Source: DASTPP01 sp035762175 (lineage in GTDB: Bacteria > Myxococcota_A > Polyangia > Polyangiales > Polyangiaceae). From it: DNA of 64,000 nucleotides. Of the stretch, positions 8,711 to 20,850 are shown piece by piece. The position numbers were made by a program, and so were the translations under genes. The notes beneath the pieces are model-generated. The model searched no databases and was not told the origin of the DNA. It saw only the letters and a program-made list of their open reading frames with translations. The stretch spans positions 124,001-188,000 of the forward strand of contig DASTPP010000374.1 in the NCBI GenBank assembly GCA_035762175.1, in the 5' to 3' direction. Each line of letters starts with the position of its first letter. The first letter of the stretch is position 1.

Positions 8711-9631
8711 ATGTCGTATGCCCTGTCGTCTCGAACGTCCCCCCGACCGGCCCTCGTCTCGAGCGACGAGGTATGGGTGAGCGCGGTCGGGCGCACCGAC
8801 GTCGGCCTGGTCCGAGCGAACAACGAAGACGCGTTCTTGCTCGGCCCCGCGTTCGGCGGCCGGCGGGCCGAGGGCAAGGCGCTCGACCGGCAGATCGCCG
8901 GGCGCGAGGGGCTCTTGCTCGCGGTCTCCGACGGCATGGGCGGCGCGCAGGCGGGCGAGGTCGCGAGCGCGCTGGTCGTGCGCTCCTTGCGCAAGCTCAT
9001 CGAGGAGGCGCCGCACGACGAGGGCCAGGTCGACGCCTGGCTCGGGCGCGTGGTCGAGCGCGTCAGCACCCGCGTCTGGGAGTCGGCCCGCCGCTCGGGC
9101 CGCTCGGGCATGGGCGCGACGCTGACGGCGCTGTACTTGCGCAACGGCTTCGCCCACGTGGCCGAGGTGGGCGACTCGCGCGCGTACCTCTTGCGCGGGG
9201 GCCGGCTGCACCAGGTGACGCACGACCAGAGCTACGTGCAGGTGCTGCTCGACGCCGGCGTGCTGACGCCCTCCGAGGCCCGCACCTTCCCCCTGCGGAA
9301 CGTGATCCTGCAGACCATGGGGCAGGGCCCCGGGGTGGCGGCCGCGCTCACGCGGGTCGCGCTCTGCCAGGGCGACATCTTCCTGCTGTGCTCCGACGGG
9401 CTGACCGGCGCCGTGAACGACGACGAGCTGCGCGACGTGATGTCGTCTTCGCCCTCGCTCGACAAGGTCGCCACGCGGCTCGTCGACCTGGCCAACGAGC
9501 GCGGCGGCGACGACAACATCACGGTCGTGCTCTCGCGCGTCGAGGCCCCCACGCTGCCCGCCCCCGCCGAGGTGAGCGGCCCGGTCGTCGAGATCGTGCG
9601 CGAGTACCGCCCCCGCCGCGTGGTCTTCTGA
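8711..9631 (+). CDS. PP2C-family Ser/Thr protein phosphatase
   Basis: The 306-residue protein is a soluble PPM/PP2C phosphatase of the Stp/PrpC type, which removes phosphate from Ser/Thr residues and usually opposes Hanks-type kinases. In order one sees RANNEDAF (metal-binding Asp and Glu, near 35-42), AVSDGMGG (Asp near 76), GATLTALYL, VGDSRAYLLRGG, CSDGLTGAV and GGDDNITVVL, which supplies the last metal ligand. About 25 residues precede the domain and about 35 follow it. The strong ribosome-binding site supports the start. No partner kinase is in the window. Confidence 0.92.
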   Translation: MSYALSSRTSPRPALVSSDEVWVSAVGRTDVGLVRANNEDAFLLGPAFGGRRAEGKALDRQIAGREGLLLAVSDGMGGAQAGEVASALVVRSLRKLIEEAPHDEGQVDAWLGRVVERVSTRVWESARRSGRSGMGATLTALYLRNGFAHVAEVGDSRAYLLRGGRLHQVTHDQSYVQVLLDAGVLTPSEARTFPLRNVILQTMGQGPGVAAALTRVALCQGDIFLLCSDGLTGAVNDDELRDVMSSSPSLDKVATRLVDLANERGGDDNITVVLSRVEAPTLPAPAEVSGPVVEIVREYRPRRVVF

Positions 9632-9686
9632 GGGCGGAGCGAGGGCGCGGCCGCCCGCCCGGGCTGGCGCCGCGGCGGGCGCCCGA

Positions 9687-9723
9687 GCGCGGCCGCGGCG
9701 GGCCCCGAGGGCCGCGGCCGCGC
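9687..9723. terminator. candidate bidirectional terminator hairpin
   Basis: GCGCGGCCGCGGC at 9687-9699 pairs perfectly with 9711-9723 across an 11-base loop. It sits between the convergent PP2C and S46 peptidase genes, the right place for a shared terminator. There is no T-tract, so intrinsic termination is uncertain. Confidence 0.4.
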
Positions 9724-9782
9724 GCTGTCACAGCTGGGGCATTTTGTCGTCGGCCCGCCCCCGCTGGGGCAAGGGTCAGCGC

Positions 9783-12068
<2,286 letters not shown>

Positions 12069-12207
12069 GGTGCCGCCCTAGCACCGTTTCGCCGCGTTGT
12101 CTGCGGGCGCCGGCGGCTCGGCGAGGCCGAAAAAGCCCGGCGCCGCGGCAACACCGTCCGGGCCCGCGGGTTCGCGACCGCGCCGCCGCGCGCCGGGGCG
12201 CGGCGCG

Positions 12208-14037
12208 TCATCGCCCGAGCAGCGAGGGCGCCGGCCGCGCCGACGAGGGCGGCTCGACGCCGAGCAGCTCGGCCGCCGTCCGCACGAAGGCCGAAAAAGG
12301 CACCGGCCCCTCGATCCGCGCCCCCGCCCGCGCCCTCCCCGGCGCGCGCACCAAGAGCGGCACGCTGCGGTCGTAGAGGTAGTGCGAGCCGTGGTTGCTG
12401 CCCTTGCCGGGCGTGTACGCCTCGAAGTACCCGCCCGGCTCGAACACCACGTAGTAGTCGCCCGCGAGCCGCGCCCCCCGCTCGGCCTCGCCCCCCGCCG
12501 AGGCCGGGGCCCCCGCGTCGCGCGCCGGCACCGAGCGGCAGAGCAGCGCCTTGAGCGACTCGTCGCCCGGGGGCGGGCAGGCCCCGCCGAGCTCGTCGAC
12601 CGCGACGAGCCCCGCCGACTCGCGGTGCCGCGACATCGCCTCGCGCAGCGCCGCGTCGAGCACCGACCGGCGCAGCGGCGGCAGCGCCCGCGCCTGGTCG
12701 CCCAGCACGACGTAGGGCTCGGCCACGTTGAGCACCCACGCCCCCGCCCCGAGCGCCCGCTCGGCCGCCTTCTTCAGCTCGTCGGCGAGCCCGTCGGGCG
12801 AGAGCCGGCCGCCGCCCGCGCAGGGCCGCTGCCAGTAGTCGGCCGCCCCGCAGCCGCGCTGGAGCGCGGGCGCCGCCTCGGGCGTCGGCGCCGAGCCGTG
12901 ATCGCCCGTCACGAGCACCGCGTAGCCCGCGGCGCCGAAGCGCGCGTCGAGCGCCGAGAGAAACGAGCCGAGCGCGCGGTCGAGGCGGGCGAGCTCGTCC
13001 CAGGCCTCCCACGAGTCGGGGCCGTACACGTGCCCGACGTAGTCGTGCGACGAGAGCGAGAGCGCGAGCAAGAAGGGCGCGTCGCCCGGCGCGCGCGGCG
13101 CCTCGAGCGCGGCGAGCCCGAGCGCGAGCAGGTCGTCGTCGCCGAAGGGCGTCGCGCGGTAGGCCGTCGCCGGGTTCGACGAGGCCCCGAGCCGGTGCGG
13201 GAACGTCGTGCCGAGCCCGAGCCAGTTGCCCTCGCCCGCCTGCTCGTCGGGCAGGGGCGTGCGGGCGCTCAGCCACGCGGGCTCGAGCGGCGCCCAGACC
13301 CCCGCGGGCCCCGCGGCGAGCGCGCCGGGCTTCGCGAGCCGCGACGCCCAGGCCGGGAACTGCGGCGCGAACGCCGTCGAGGTGACGAACGAGCCCGCGG
13401 CCGAGTCGAACCAGAGCACCGCGTCGGGCCGCCGCCCGCCCCCGGGGATCGCGCCGCGATCTTTCAGCGAGAGGCTCACGACCGTCGCCGCGGGTGCGCT
13501 CGCCTTCAGCCGGTCGGCCAGCGTCTCGGCGCGCAGCCGCGCCGGCGACGAGCCGGCCCCCGCGACCGGGCCCGCCGGGCCCACGAGCTTCGTCGCCGGG
13601 TCGGCGAGCGCCGAGGAGCGCCGCCCCGAGCCGGTGAGCACGATCTCGTTGGCGTAGACGCCCGTCTCGCGCGGCGTGGCCCCCGTGTAGAGCGCCGCGT
13701 GCCCCGGCCCCGTGTCGGTGACCGCGTGCTCGAAGCGCGCCTCGCGCACGTACGTGCCCTCGCGCACGAGGCGCGCGAAGCCGCCGCCCGGCGGCAAGAG
13801 CGGCAGGCGCTCGTCGGCGATCCAGGCGGCGAGCTGGTCGACGACGATCGTCACGACCACCGGCGCGCGCGCGAGCGGCGTGGGGGCCGGGCGCGCGGCG
13901 CTCGCGGCCGGCGCCGCCGCCGCGGGGCGCGCGCGCTCGGAGCAGCCGGCCGCGGCCGCCGAGGCGGCGAGCAGGGCCAGCGCCGCGAAGGCCGGCCGTC
14001 GCCCCACGCGCCCTCGCCCCTGTGGCCGCCGCCTCAT
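12208..14037 (-). CDS. alkaline phosphatase-superfamily phosphodiesterase/phosphatase, lipoprotein
   Basis: The 609-residue product from the ATG at 14037 has a signal sequence and lipobox (AAAAGC) and then an alkaline phosphatase-like fold. VTIVVDQLAAW supplies the first metal Asp, TDTGPGHAALYTGATP the nucleophilic Thr region, SLSSHDYVGHVYGPDS a metal Asp and His, VLVTGDHGSAP another Asp-His pair, and GSNHGSHYLYD a late metal His. The pattern matches PafA-like phosphatases and type I phosphodiesterase/nucleotide pyrophosphatases. The start codon lies inside a 30-bp tandem repeat that also carries the stop of the upstream GNAT gene. Confidence 0.85.
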   Translation of the reverse strand: MRRRPQGRGRVGRRPAFAALALLAASAAAAGCSERARPAAAAPAASAARPAPTPLARAPVVVTIVVDQLAAWIADERLPLLPPGGGFARLVREGTYVREARFEHAVTDTGPGHAALYTGATPRETGVYANEIVLTGSGRRSSALADPATKLVGPAGPVAGAGSSPARLRAETLADRLKASAPAATVVSLSLKDRGAIPGGGRRPDAVLWFDSAAGSFVTSTAFAPQFPAWASRLAKPGALAAGPAGVWAPLEPAWLSARTPLPDEQAGEGNWLGLGTTFPHRLGASSNPATAYRATPFGDDDLLALGLAALEAPRAPGDAPFLLALSLSSHDYVGHVYGPDSWEAWDELARLDRALGSFLSALDARFGAAGYAVLVTGDHGSAPTPEAAPALQRGCGAADYWQRPCAGGGRLSPDGLADELKKAAERALGAGAWVLNVAEPYVVLGDQARALPPLRRSVLDAALREAMSRHRESAGLVAVDELGGACPPPGDESLKALLCRSVPARDAGAPASAGGEAERGARLAGDYYVVFEPGGYFEAYTPGKGSNHGSHYLYDRSVPLLVRAPGRARAGARIEGPVPFSAFVRTAAELLGVEPPSSARPAPSLLGR

Positions 14038-14129
14038 GCGCCTTCGCCCTTTTGCGGCCGCCGCCTCACGCGCCCTCGCCCCTGTGGCCGCCGCCTCATG
14101 CGCCCTCGCCCTTGCGGCCGCCGCCTCAC
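14008..14129. repeat. about 30-bp tandem repeat spanning a stop/start gene junction, four copies
   Basis: Four head-to-tail copies lie at 14008-14037, 14038-14069 (32 bp), 14070-14099 and 14100-14129. On the minus strand each begins (A/G)TGAGGCGGCGGCC. The rightmost copy holds the TGA stop of the GNAT gene and the leftmost holds the ATG of the phosphodiesterase gene. The two genes therefore probably once overlapped at an ATGA or GTGA junction that was later duplicated. Confidence 0.85.
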
Positions 14130-14929
14130 TCGTCGTCGTCCTTGTCGTCCGCGAGCTCGGCGGCCGACGCCGGATCGTCGTCGTCGTCGGCCGCGGCCGA
14201 CGAGGCCGGCTCGTCGTCGTTTGTCTCGTCGTCGCCGGGCCCGGTCGGCATGCCGCCGACGCCTTCGGCCGCGCGCGACGAGCGGCGCTTGGGCGCGGCC
14301 TCCGGCGCCGGGGCGACCGACGCCGAGGCCCCGCGCGCGGCCTTGAGCTTGCGCGGCGGCAGGAGCTCGGCGTCGCTCGCGACCTTCTTCGCCAGGAAGA
14401 TGGCGGCGTCGAGCTTGTAGAAGTTTCGTCCGCGGTAAAACTTGAGGGCCCGCGCGTTGTTCTCGGCCACCTCGAGCACGAGGTGCGTGCAGCCGCGCAC
14501 GCGCGCCAGGTGCTCGAGCTGGTCCATGACGAACGAGCCGAGCCCCCGCCCCTGGAACTCGGGGTGCACCGCGAGCTCTTCGACGAAGAGCGGGCGCATG
14601 TCACGCCCGCGGAAGTAGCGCTCGTTCATCCAGTTGTCCGTACCGAGGATCTCGAACGCGCACTCGGCGTAGCCGACGATGCGGCCCGAACCGTCGTCGC
14701 CGCCGGCGAGAAAGAGCAGCTGCTCGACGCCCTCTTCTTCGTACACCTCGAGGAAGCGCCGCTTCGAGCGGGGCCGCTGGTACTCGACGGTGGTGCGGTT
14801 GACCTCGCGGAAGACGAGCTTGAGAAAGTCCCAGGTGCGGTTGAGGTCGCGCCGGTGCAGGCGGCGCACGCGCACCAGCGGCTCGGGCTCGTGGTTGGTC
14901 GCCGCGCGGGCGGACTTGGCGCGCGCCAT
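14126..14929 (-). CDS. GNAT-family N-acetyltransferase with acidic tail
   Basis: The 267-residue protein has a GCN5-related acetyltransferase domain at about residues 20-180. The core signatures are FVEELAVHPEFQGRGLGSFV (strand beta4 and the acetyl-CoA pyrophosphate loop Q/R-x-x-G-x-G) and LVLEVAENNARALKFYRGRNF (strand beta5 and motif B). The roughly 85-residue C-terminus is disordered: Ala/Pro/Arg-rich, then strongly acidic (ADDDDDPAS, DDKDDDE). The start at 14929 is preferred over longer frames because upstream residues are low-complexity. The substrate is unknown. Confidence 0.8.
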   Translation of the reverse strand: MARAKSARAATNHEPEPLVRVRRLHRRDLNRTWDFLKLVFREVNRTTVEYQRPRSKRRFLEVYEEEGVEQLLFLAGGDDGSGRIVGYAECAFEILGTDNWMNERYFRGRDMRPLFVEELAVHPEFQGRGLGSFVMDQLEHLARVRGCTHLVLEVAENNARALKFYRGRNFYKLDAAIFLAKKVASDAELLPPRKLKAARGASASVAPAPEAAPKRRSSRAAEGVGGMPTGPGDDETNDDEPASSAAADDDDDPASAAELADDKDDDE

Positions 14930-15461
14930 GGCTAGGGCCTCGGGCGGGTGGCGCCCCGCGGGGGGCGCGACGCGGTGGGTAGGGGGGCGAGTTCGGCCGA
15001 GAGAAGAGCGGGGTGGCGCACCCTGCCCGCGCCCTCGTCGGGCCCGCGACCAAGGGCCTCGAGCGCGGGCGGCCGGGGCGCGCACTCAACAAATCGCCGG
15101 CCCGAGCCGTTAGCTCGATCGTGAGCCCCTCGGCCTCGCCCCTCGAGCCCCCCACGGCGGATCGAGGCCGGCCGTGCGCCGCCGCGTCGGGCCGGCGCGC
15201 CGCGGGGCGTGGCGGCGAAGTGGGGGGGCGAGGGCGCTCGCGCGCGGCGTTCGGTCGAGGCCTTGATGGGCATGGCTCGGGGTGGCTTTCGGAGACCAGC
15301 AAACCCCTAGCAAAGAAGAGTACATGCGGGCAAAGCCTGGTCGACCTCGCGGGCGTTCGGGGCGGGGCGGCCCGCGCGCGGGGGGGCAAGTTTTCTTTGA
15401 AGACCCCCACGTAATATGTGACACCCCTAGGCTAGCCCTCCAGCCTGACCAGAGGTGTGTC
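14930..15461. promoter_or_regulatory. intergenic region with a possible -10 box for the zinc-ribbon gene
   Basis: No gene is supported. TAATAT at 15412-15417 is a good -10 hexamer 45 bases before the GTG at 15462, in an A+T-richer patch (15388-15420), but no clear -35 box lies 16-18 bases upstream. AGAGG at 15451-15455 is a suitable ribosome-binding site for that gene. Confidence 0.35.
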
Positions 15462-16154
15462 GTGCTCTGTCCGACCTGTACGAAGGTGAATGACGCCTCG
15501 GCCCTTGCTTGCACGTTCTGCGGCATGTCGTTCGGCGCGGCGCGCGGCTCGGCCCGTCACGCCGCGGCGCCCGACCGGTCCGAGCGCGGTCGCGGCGCGC
15601 CCGGCGCGGGCGCGGCCGAGGCGAGCGCCCCGCCGCCGGCGCTCGGCCACAAGGTCCCGACGCTCAAGGGCGTGAGCGCGCCCGCGCCCGCGCTCGAGGC
15701 CCGCCCCTCGGCCCGGACGCGCACCATGATCGGCGTCGCCACGCCGGGCCCGGGCAACCAGCGGCCCGCCGCGCCCGCGCCCGCGGCGCCGGCCGAGGCG
15801 CCGACGGCGCGCTCGTTCGACCAGCCGGTGCCCTCGCCCCGCGAGGCGCTGCGCGAGCTCCTGCGCCGCCACGGCGAAGAGGTCATGACCGACCCCCGGC
15901 GCTGCAGCTCGCTGCTCGCCGCCGACTACCACCGCCAGGTCTCGTACCTGGTCGCCGCGCTCGAAGAGCGCATCCCCCAGCGCATGGTGGTCGAGGCGAG
16001 CGCGGCGCCGATCGAGATCGTCGTGCTCGCCATGGCCGACGAGCTCGGCAAGCGGCGCGAGCTGCCGGGCGCGAGCGCCCTGCACGCCGTCGAGTCGTGG
16101 GCCATCGCCCTCGGGCTGCTGGCGCCCCCCCCGGGCGAGGGCACCGGGGTCTGA
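15462..16154 (+). CDS. zinc-ribbon protein with C-terminal helical domain
   Basis: From the GTG at 15462, six bases after AGAGG, the 230-residue protein opens with a zinc ribbon (CPTC and CTFC, Cys4, Cys7, Cys17 and Cys20). A disordered Ala/Pro-rich linker runs to about residue 120. The C-terminal helical domain contains LRELLRRHGEEVMTDPRRC and HAVESWAIALGL; this pattern recurs in bacterial signalling and secretion-associated proteins, but the domain's function is not settled as far as I know. The gene is followed 13 bases later by the GGDEF response regulator, so the two are probably co-transcribed and may work together. Confidence 0.7.
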   Translation: MLCPTCTKVNDASALACTFCGMSFGAARGSARHAAAPDRSERGRGAPGAGAAEASAPPPALGHKVPTLKGVSAPAPALEARPSARTRTMIGVATPGPGNQRPAAPAPAAPAEAPTARSFDQPVPSPREALRELLRRHGEEVMTDPRRCSSLLAADYHRQVSYLVAALEERIPQRMVVEASAAPIEIVVLAMADELGKRRELPGASALHAVESWAIALGLLAPPPGEGTGV

Positions 16155-16167
16155 GGGGCGGCGCGCC

Positions 16168-17193
<1,026 letters not shown>

Positions 17194-17278
17194 GGCGCGC
17201 CCCCCGCGCCGGGGTTTCCGCGCCCTGCGGGGCCTCTCCGTTGACGCCCCCGCGGCGCCGCGCTTTGACCGCACGCGC

Positions 17279-19393
17279 GTGACCGGCCCGGCCCCCCAAG
17301 ACGCAAGCCCGGCGCCCGAGGGCGCAAGCGCCGCGGTGCCCGAGGGCGCAGGCGCCGCGGCGCCCGACGGCCCCCGGGCGGGCGAGGGCGTCACGACGCT
17401 CGACAGCCCCCGGGCGGGCGAGGGCGTCACGACGCTCGACGGCCCCCGGGCGGGTGAAGGCGCCGCCCCGCCCGGCGCGAGCGCCCTCGCGCCCGCGGGC
17501 GACGAGGCCGGAGGCACCGCCGAGCCGCCGAGCCCGGCCGAGCCGCCAAGGCCCCGCCGCGCGCTCGCCTTCGCCGGCTTCGCGCTCGCGGCGCTGGTCG
17601 GCGGCTCGGCGCTCGCGTTCGAGATCGACGAGGCCTCGAGCCGGGGCCAGGTCGCCCGGGGCGTGGTGCTGGGCGAGGCGAAGCTCGGGGGCCTCGAGGG
17701 GCCGGCGCTCGAGGCCGAGCTCGAGCGCTTCGCCGCGGCCTTCGCGGCGCGGCGCCTCGTGCTGCGCGCGGGGTCGCACGCGGCCGAGACGACGGCGGCC
17801 GAGGCCGGCGTCGCGCTCGACGTGCCCGCGACGGCCGAGGCCGCCCGGCGCGCGGGTCGCGAGGGCGCCTGGCCCGCCCGCTGGGCCTCGTGGCTCACGT
17901 CGTTCGCGCGCCCCCGCGGGCTCGTGCCCCTCGCCCGCCTCGACGAGGCGGCGGGCGAGGCGACCTTCGACGCCCTCGATCGCGCGATGCCCGAGCGCCC
18001 CTTCGCCGGCGCCGTGCGCGCGCCCGGCGGCAGCGCCCAGGCCGAGTACCCCCGCCCCGGCTCGCTCGTCGACCGCCCCGCCGCGCGCGCCCTCTTGCTC
18101 GCGCGCCTGCCGCTCGGCGACGCCTCGCTCACGCTGCCCTTGCAGGCGCGCCCCGCGCCCCTGCCCCGCGAGGCCGTCGACGAGGCGCTCGCCCGCGCCC
18201 GCCGCGCGCTCGCGGGCCCCCTCGCGCTCGCCTCCGACGACGGCTCGCGCCGCGTCGAGTGGTCGCCCGCCGAGCTCGGCGCCGCGCTCGAGAGCCGGCC
18301 CGCCGAGGGCGGCGCCCCCCGCCTCGAGCTCACCTTCTCGGCCGAGGCGCTCGAGGCGAAGCTCGGGCCGCTGCGCCCCTCGCTCGACGAGGCCCCGGCC
18401 GACGCGCGCTTCGAGATCGCGGGCGACCGCGTCAGCGTCGTGCCCTCGCGCCCGGGCCGCCGCCTCGACACCGCCCTCGCCGCCGAGGCCCTCTTGCGCG
18501 CCGCCGAGGCCGAAAAACGCGAGGGCCCCCTGCCCTACGGCCCGGGCGACGCCCCCGCCCTCTCGACCGAGGGCGCCGAGGCGCTGCGCATCACCAAGCT
18601 CGTCGCGAGCTTCACCACGCGCCACGGCTGCTGCGAGCCGCGCGTGCAGAACATTCACCGCATCGCCGACCTCGTCGACGGCGCCCTCGTGCGCCCCGGC
18701 GAGACCTTCTCGGTCAACGAGCGCGTCGGCCCCCGCACCGCCGAGCGCGGCTTCGTCTTCGCGCCGAGCATCGCCGAGCACGAGACCGTCGAGACCATCG
18801 GCGGCGGCGTCAGCCAGTTCGCCACCACGCTCTTTAACGCCCTCATCGACGGCGGCTACGAGATCGTCGAGCGCCAGCCGCACAGCTTCTACTTCTCGCG
18901 CTACCCGAAGGGGCACGAGGCGACGCTCTCGTTCCCCAAGCCCGACCTCATCTTTCGCAACGATACCGACGCGGGCGTGCTCATCAAGGTCGACTACGGC
19001 AAAGACTACGTGCGCGTGCGCCTCTTCGGCGACAATGGCGGGCGCAAGGTCGAGCGCAAGGCCTCGTCCGACTTCGACTTCCGCGATCCGCCCGTCGAGT
19101 ACGAGCCGAACGCCGGCGTCTCGCCCGACGACGAGAAGGTCGTCGCCCACGGCACGCGCGGCTGGTCGGTGCTCGTCTCGCGCGTCATCACCTACCCCGA
19201 CGGCACCTCGAAAGAAGAGAAGCGCAAGGTCACGTACCTGCCGCGCCCCCGCCGCATCGACGTGCACCCCTGCCGCCTGCCCAAGGGCGCCCGCGGCTAC
19301 ACCGGCAAGCCCTGCCCCAAGCCCGAAGAGCCCCCGCCCGTCGAGCCGGGCATGGTCGAGGCCTCGGCGCCCCCGCCCGGCGAGACGCACTGA
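17279..19393 (+). CDS. VanW-family membrane protein
   Basis: The 704-residue protein has a disordered N-terminus with in-frame 36-bp tandem repeats (unit PRAGEGVTTLDG, residues about 32-60), a basic stretch, one membrane helix (about 94-113), and a large extracytoplasmic region. Residues 130-420 resemble the putative peptidoglycan-binding repeats that accompany VanW domains. The VanW domain occupies about 425-560 (RHGCCEPRVQNIHRIADLVDG, GETFSVNERVGPRT, GGGVSQFATTLFNA). VanW is named from vancomycin operons but its biochemical role is unknown; a cell-wall role is inferred. The C-terminus is Pro-rich. The start is a GTG. Confidence 0.85.
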   Translation: MTGPAPQDASPAPEGASAAVPEGAGAAAPDGPRAGEGVTTLDSPRAGEGVTTLDGPRAGEGAAPPGASALAPAGDEAGGTAEPPSPAEPPRPRRALAFAGFALAALVGGSALAFEIDEASSRGQVARGVVLGEAKLGGLEGPALEAELERFAAAFAARRLVLRAGSHAAETTAAEAGVALDVPATAEAARRAGREGAWPARWASWLTSFARPRGLVPLARLDEAAGEATFDALDRAMPERPFAGAVRAPGGSAQAEYPRPGSLVDRPAARALLLARLPLGDASLTLPLQARPAPLPREAVDEALARARRALAGPLALASDDGSRRVEWSPAELGAALESRPAEGGAPRLELTFSAEALEAKLGPLRPSLDEAPADARFEIAGDRVSVVPSRPGRRLDTALAAEALLRAAEAEKREGPLPYGPGDAPALSTEGAEALRITKLVASFTTRHGCCEPRVQNIHRIADLVDGALVRPGETFSVNERVGPRTAERGFVFAPSIAEHETVETIGGGVSQFATTLFNALIDGGYEIVERQPHSFYFSRYPKGHEATLSFPKPDLIFRNDTDAGVLIKVDYGKDYVRVRLFGDNGGRKVERKASSDFDFRDPPVEYEPNAGVSPDDEKVVAHGTRGWSVLVSRVITYPDGTSKEEKRKVTYLPRPRRIDVHPCRLPKGARGYTGKPCPKPEEPPPVEPGMVEASAPPPGETH

Positions 19394-19445
19394 GCACGCG
19401 GCGCGCGAGAGCTGCCGGGGCGAGCTGCGCTTCGGGCGCGGCGAG

Positions 19446-19621
19446 CACGGAGGGGGCTCCGCTTCGGGCGCGGTGAATACGGAGGGGGCTCCGCTTCGGG
19501 CGTCGGCCGGGCCCGGGCGCTCTCCGGGCACCCTGAACTCGCCCTCCCAGGGGGGAGGGCTCAAACAGCAGGGGACCCGCCCGCCGAGCGCCCGGGCCCG
19601 ACCGACGCCCGAAGCGGAGGC
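19446..19621. repeat. imperfect palindrome with a duplicated arm
   Basis: The 36-bp arms at 19487-19522 and 19586-19621 are inverted repeats that match at 34 positions. The 63-bp centre contains its own hairpin (GCCCTCCC with its complement after four bases). The first part of the left arm is also a direct repeat of a segment starting at 19446 (ACGGAGGGGGCTCCGCTTCG in both). This fold-back structure resembles a nonautonomous mobile element or REP-type unit. No coding is seen. Confidence 0.75.
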
Positions 19622-19712
19622 CGATCGGGTCGTTGGGTTGCCAGAGGTTTCTCGGGTGGATGGCAGAGCCGGTTGGCGTACATGCCTCGCTGAATGACCG
19701 ACAAGGAAACTT

Positions 19713-19950
19713 TTTGTCCTGCTCGGGTCGTTGTCTGTCCTGCTCGTGATGTCTCTTGTCCCGTGTCGGGTGTCCCGTGCCCTGCTCGAACGCCGACCAG
19801 TCCTGCTCGGGTCGTTGCCTGTTCTGCTCGGAGGGGCTCTTGTCCTGCTCGGGTCGTGGCCAGTCCTGCTCAGGGTACCCGCTGTCCTGCTCGTGGTGTC
19901 CCTTGTCCTGCTCGGGTCGTTGCCTGTTCTGCTCGACCCGTTGCTTCGTC
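19713..19950. repeat. about 21-bp minisatellite, roughly eleven degenerate copies
   Basis: A core of TGTCCTGCTCGGGTCGT and variants recurs about every 21 bases. Because 21 is seven codons, several frames are open and show heptad-like peptides: CPARVV on one plus-strand frame, LPVLLGS on another, and SRTGNDP on the minus strand. None has a clear start, ribosome-binding site or known family, so I call this a repeat rather than a gene. It lies in an 835-bp gene-free stretch (19394-20228) downstream of the VanW gene. Confidence 0.7.
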
Positions 19951-20228
19951 TACCGCCACCGCCCCGGCGTAGCACGCGAGGCGACGAGCGCGTACGAGCG
20001 GCGTCGGCGGGCGGCGGCGCGGCCGCGCGGCGGGCGGCGGCGAAGGCGGGGCGGCGCCGAGGGCGGCGAAGCGCTGGCCTGCGACGGCGGCAGACGAAGA
20101 GGGTGAAGCCCACCGGCCCCTTCACGTGGAATCAGGTCGCGGCGCGCGGCGCTGAGCCCAGCGCGACAGGGCAGCGGCCGAGCACGTGACGAACCCGCCG
20201 TGGCCGACTACCATGAAGTCGGCGCCTG

Positions 20229-20850
20229 ATGCTGACAGTTCTCTTCTGAAACGTAAAAACACGCGACGTAACCCCGTACGTCGCGGAGTTGGCGGCCGAG
20301 CACAGCGTCGATGTGCTCGTGCTCGCCGAGAACGGCGTGCCCCAGCCTGAGGTAAGGGCGGCACTCGCAGCGCGCACGGGCTATCTCTATGACTCCGACC
20401 CGCTCTCGAGGGGGGTCGAGCTCTACACTCGGTTCTCGCTGGCGGCGGCGCCCGCGCCGGAGGTGAGCGAGGAGGGGTTCTACATCCGTGAGCTGCCGCT
20501 GAGCCCTCGCGGCGTGCTTTTGGTCCTGCTCCACTTCCCCAGCAAGCTCCGGCTGAGCGACGCCGACCAAGCGGCCCTCTGTCCCGGGTACGTTCAGCAA
20601 ATTTGCAGCGTCGAAGAGCGTCGAGGGCACCGCCGAACCATGGTCGTCGGCGACCTCAACATGAACCCCTACGAGCCGGGGGTCGTGGGGGCCACTGGGT
20701 TTCATGCCGTGCCGAGCCACCGAGACGCGGCTCGCGGGGAGCGGACCGTCCATCGCAGGAGCTACCCGCTCTTCTACAACCCCATGTGGAACTGCTTCGG
20801 CGACGAACGAGGCGGCCCGCCCGGCACCTTCTTCTACGACAAGTCGCGGA
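20229..20850 (+). pseudogene. endonuclease/exonuclease/phosphatase-family pseudogene
   Basis: Reading from the ATG at 20229, the product starts MLTVLF, meets TGA at 20247-20249 and continues in the same frame as NVKTRDVTPYVAELAAEHS, then VDVLVLAENG. In this family (exonuclease III/DNase I-like metal phosphodiesterases) the opening strand usually reads LxFWNV, so the TGA replaces a conserved Trp codon. The later motif VVGDLNMNPYEPGV (metal and catalytic Asp/Asn) is intact. The expected C-terminus, after GTFFYDKSR, is missing: the sequence there becomes the end of the convergent nucleotidyltransferase gene. Internal initiation at 20289 is possible but would lack the first catalytic strand. Confidence 0.75.

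Noticed and set aside
19713..19950. CRISPR array
   Set aside because: The repeats are contiguous with no unique spacers of constant length, and no cas genes are present.
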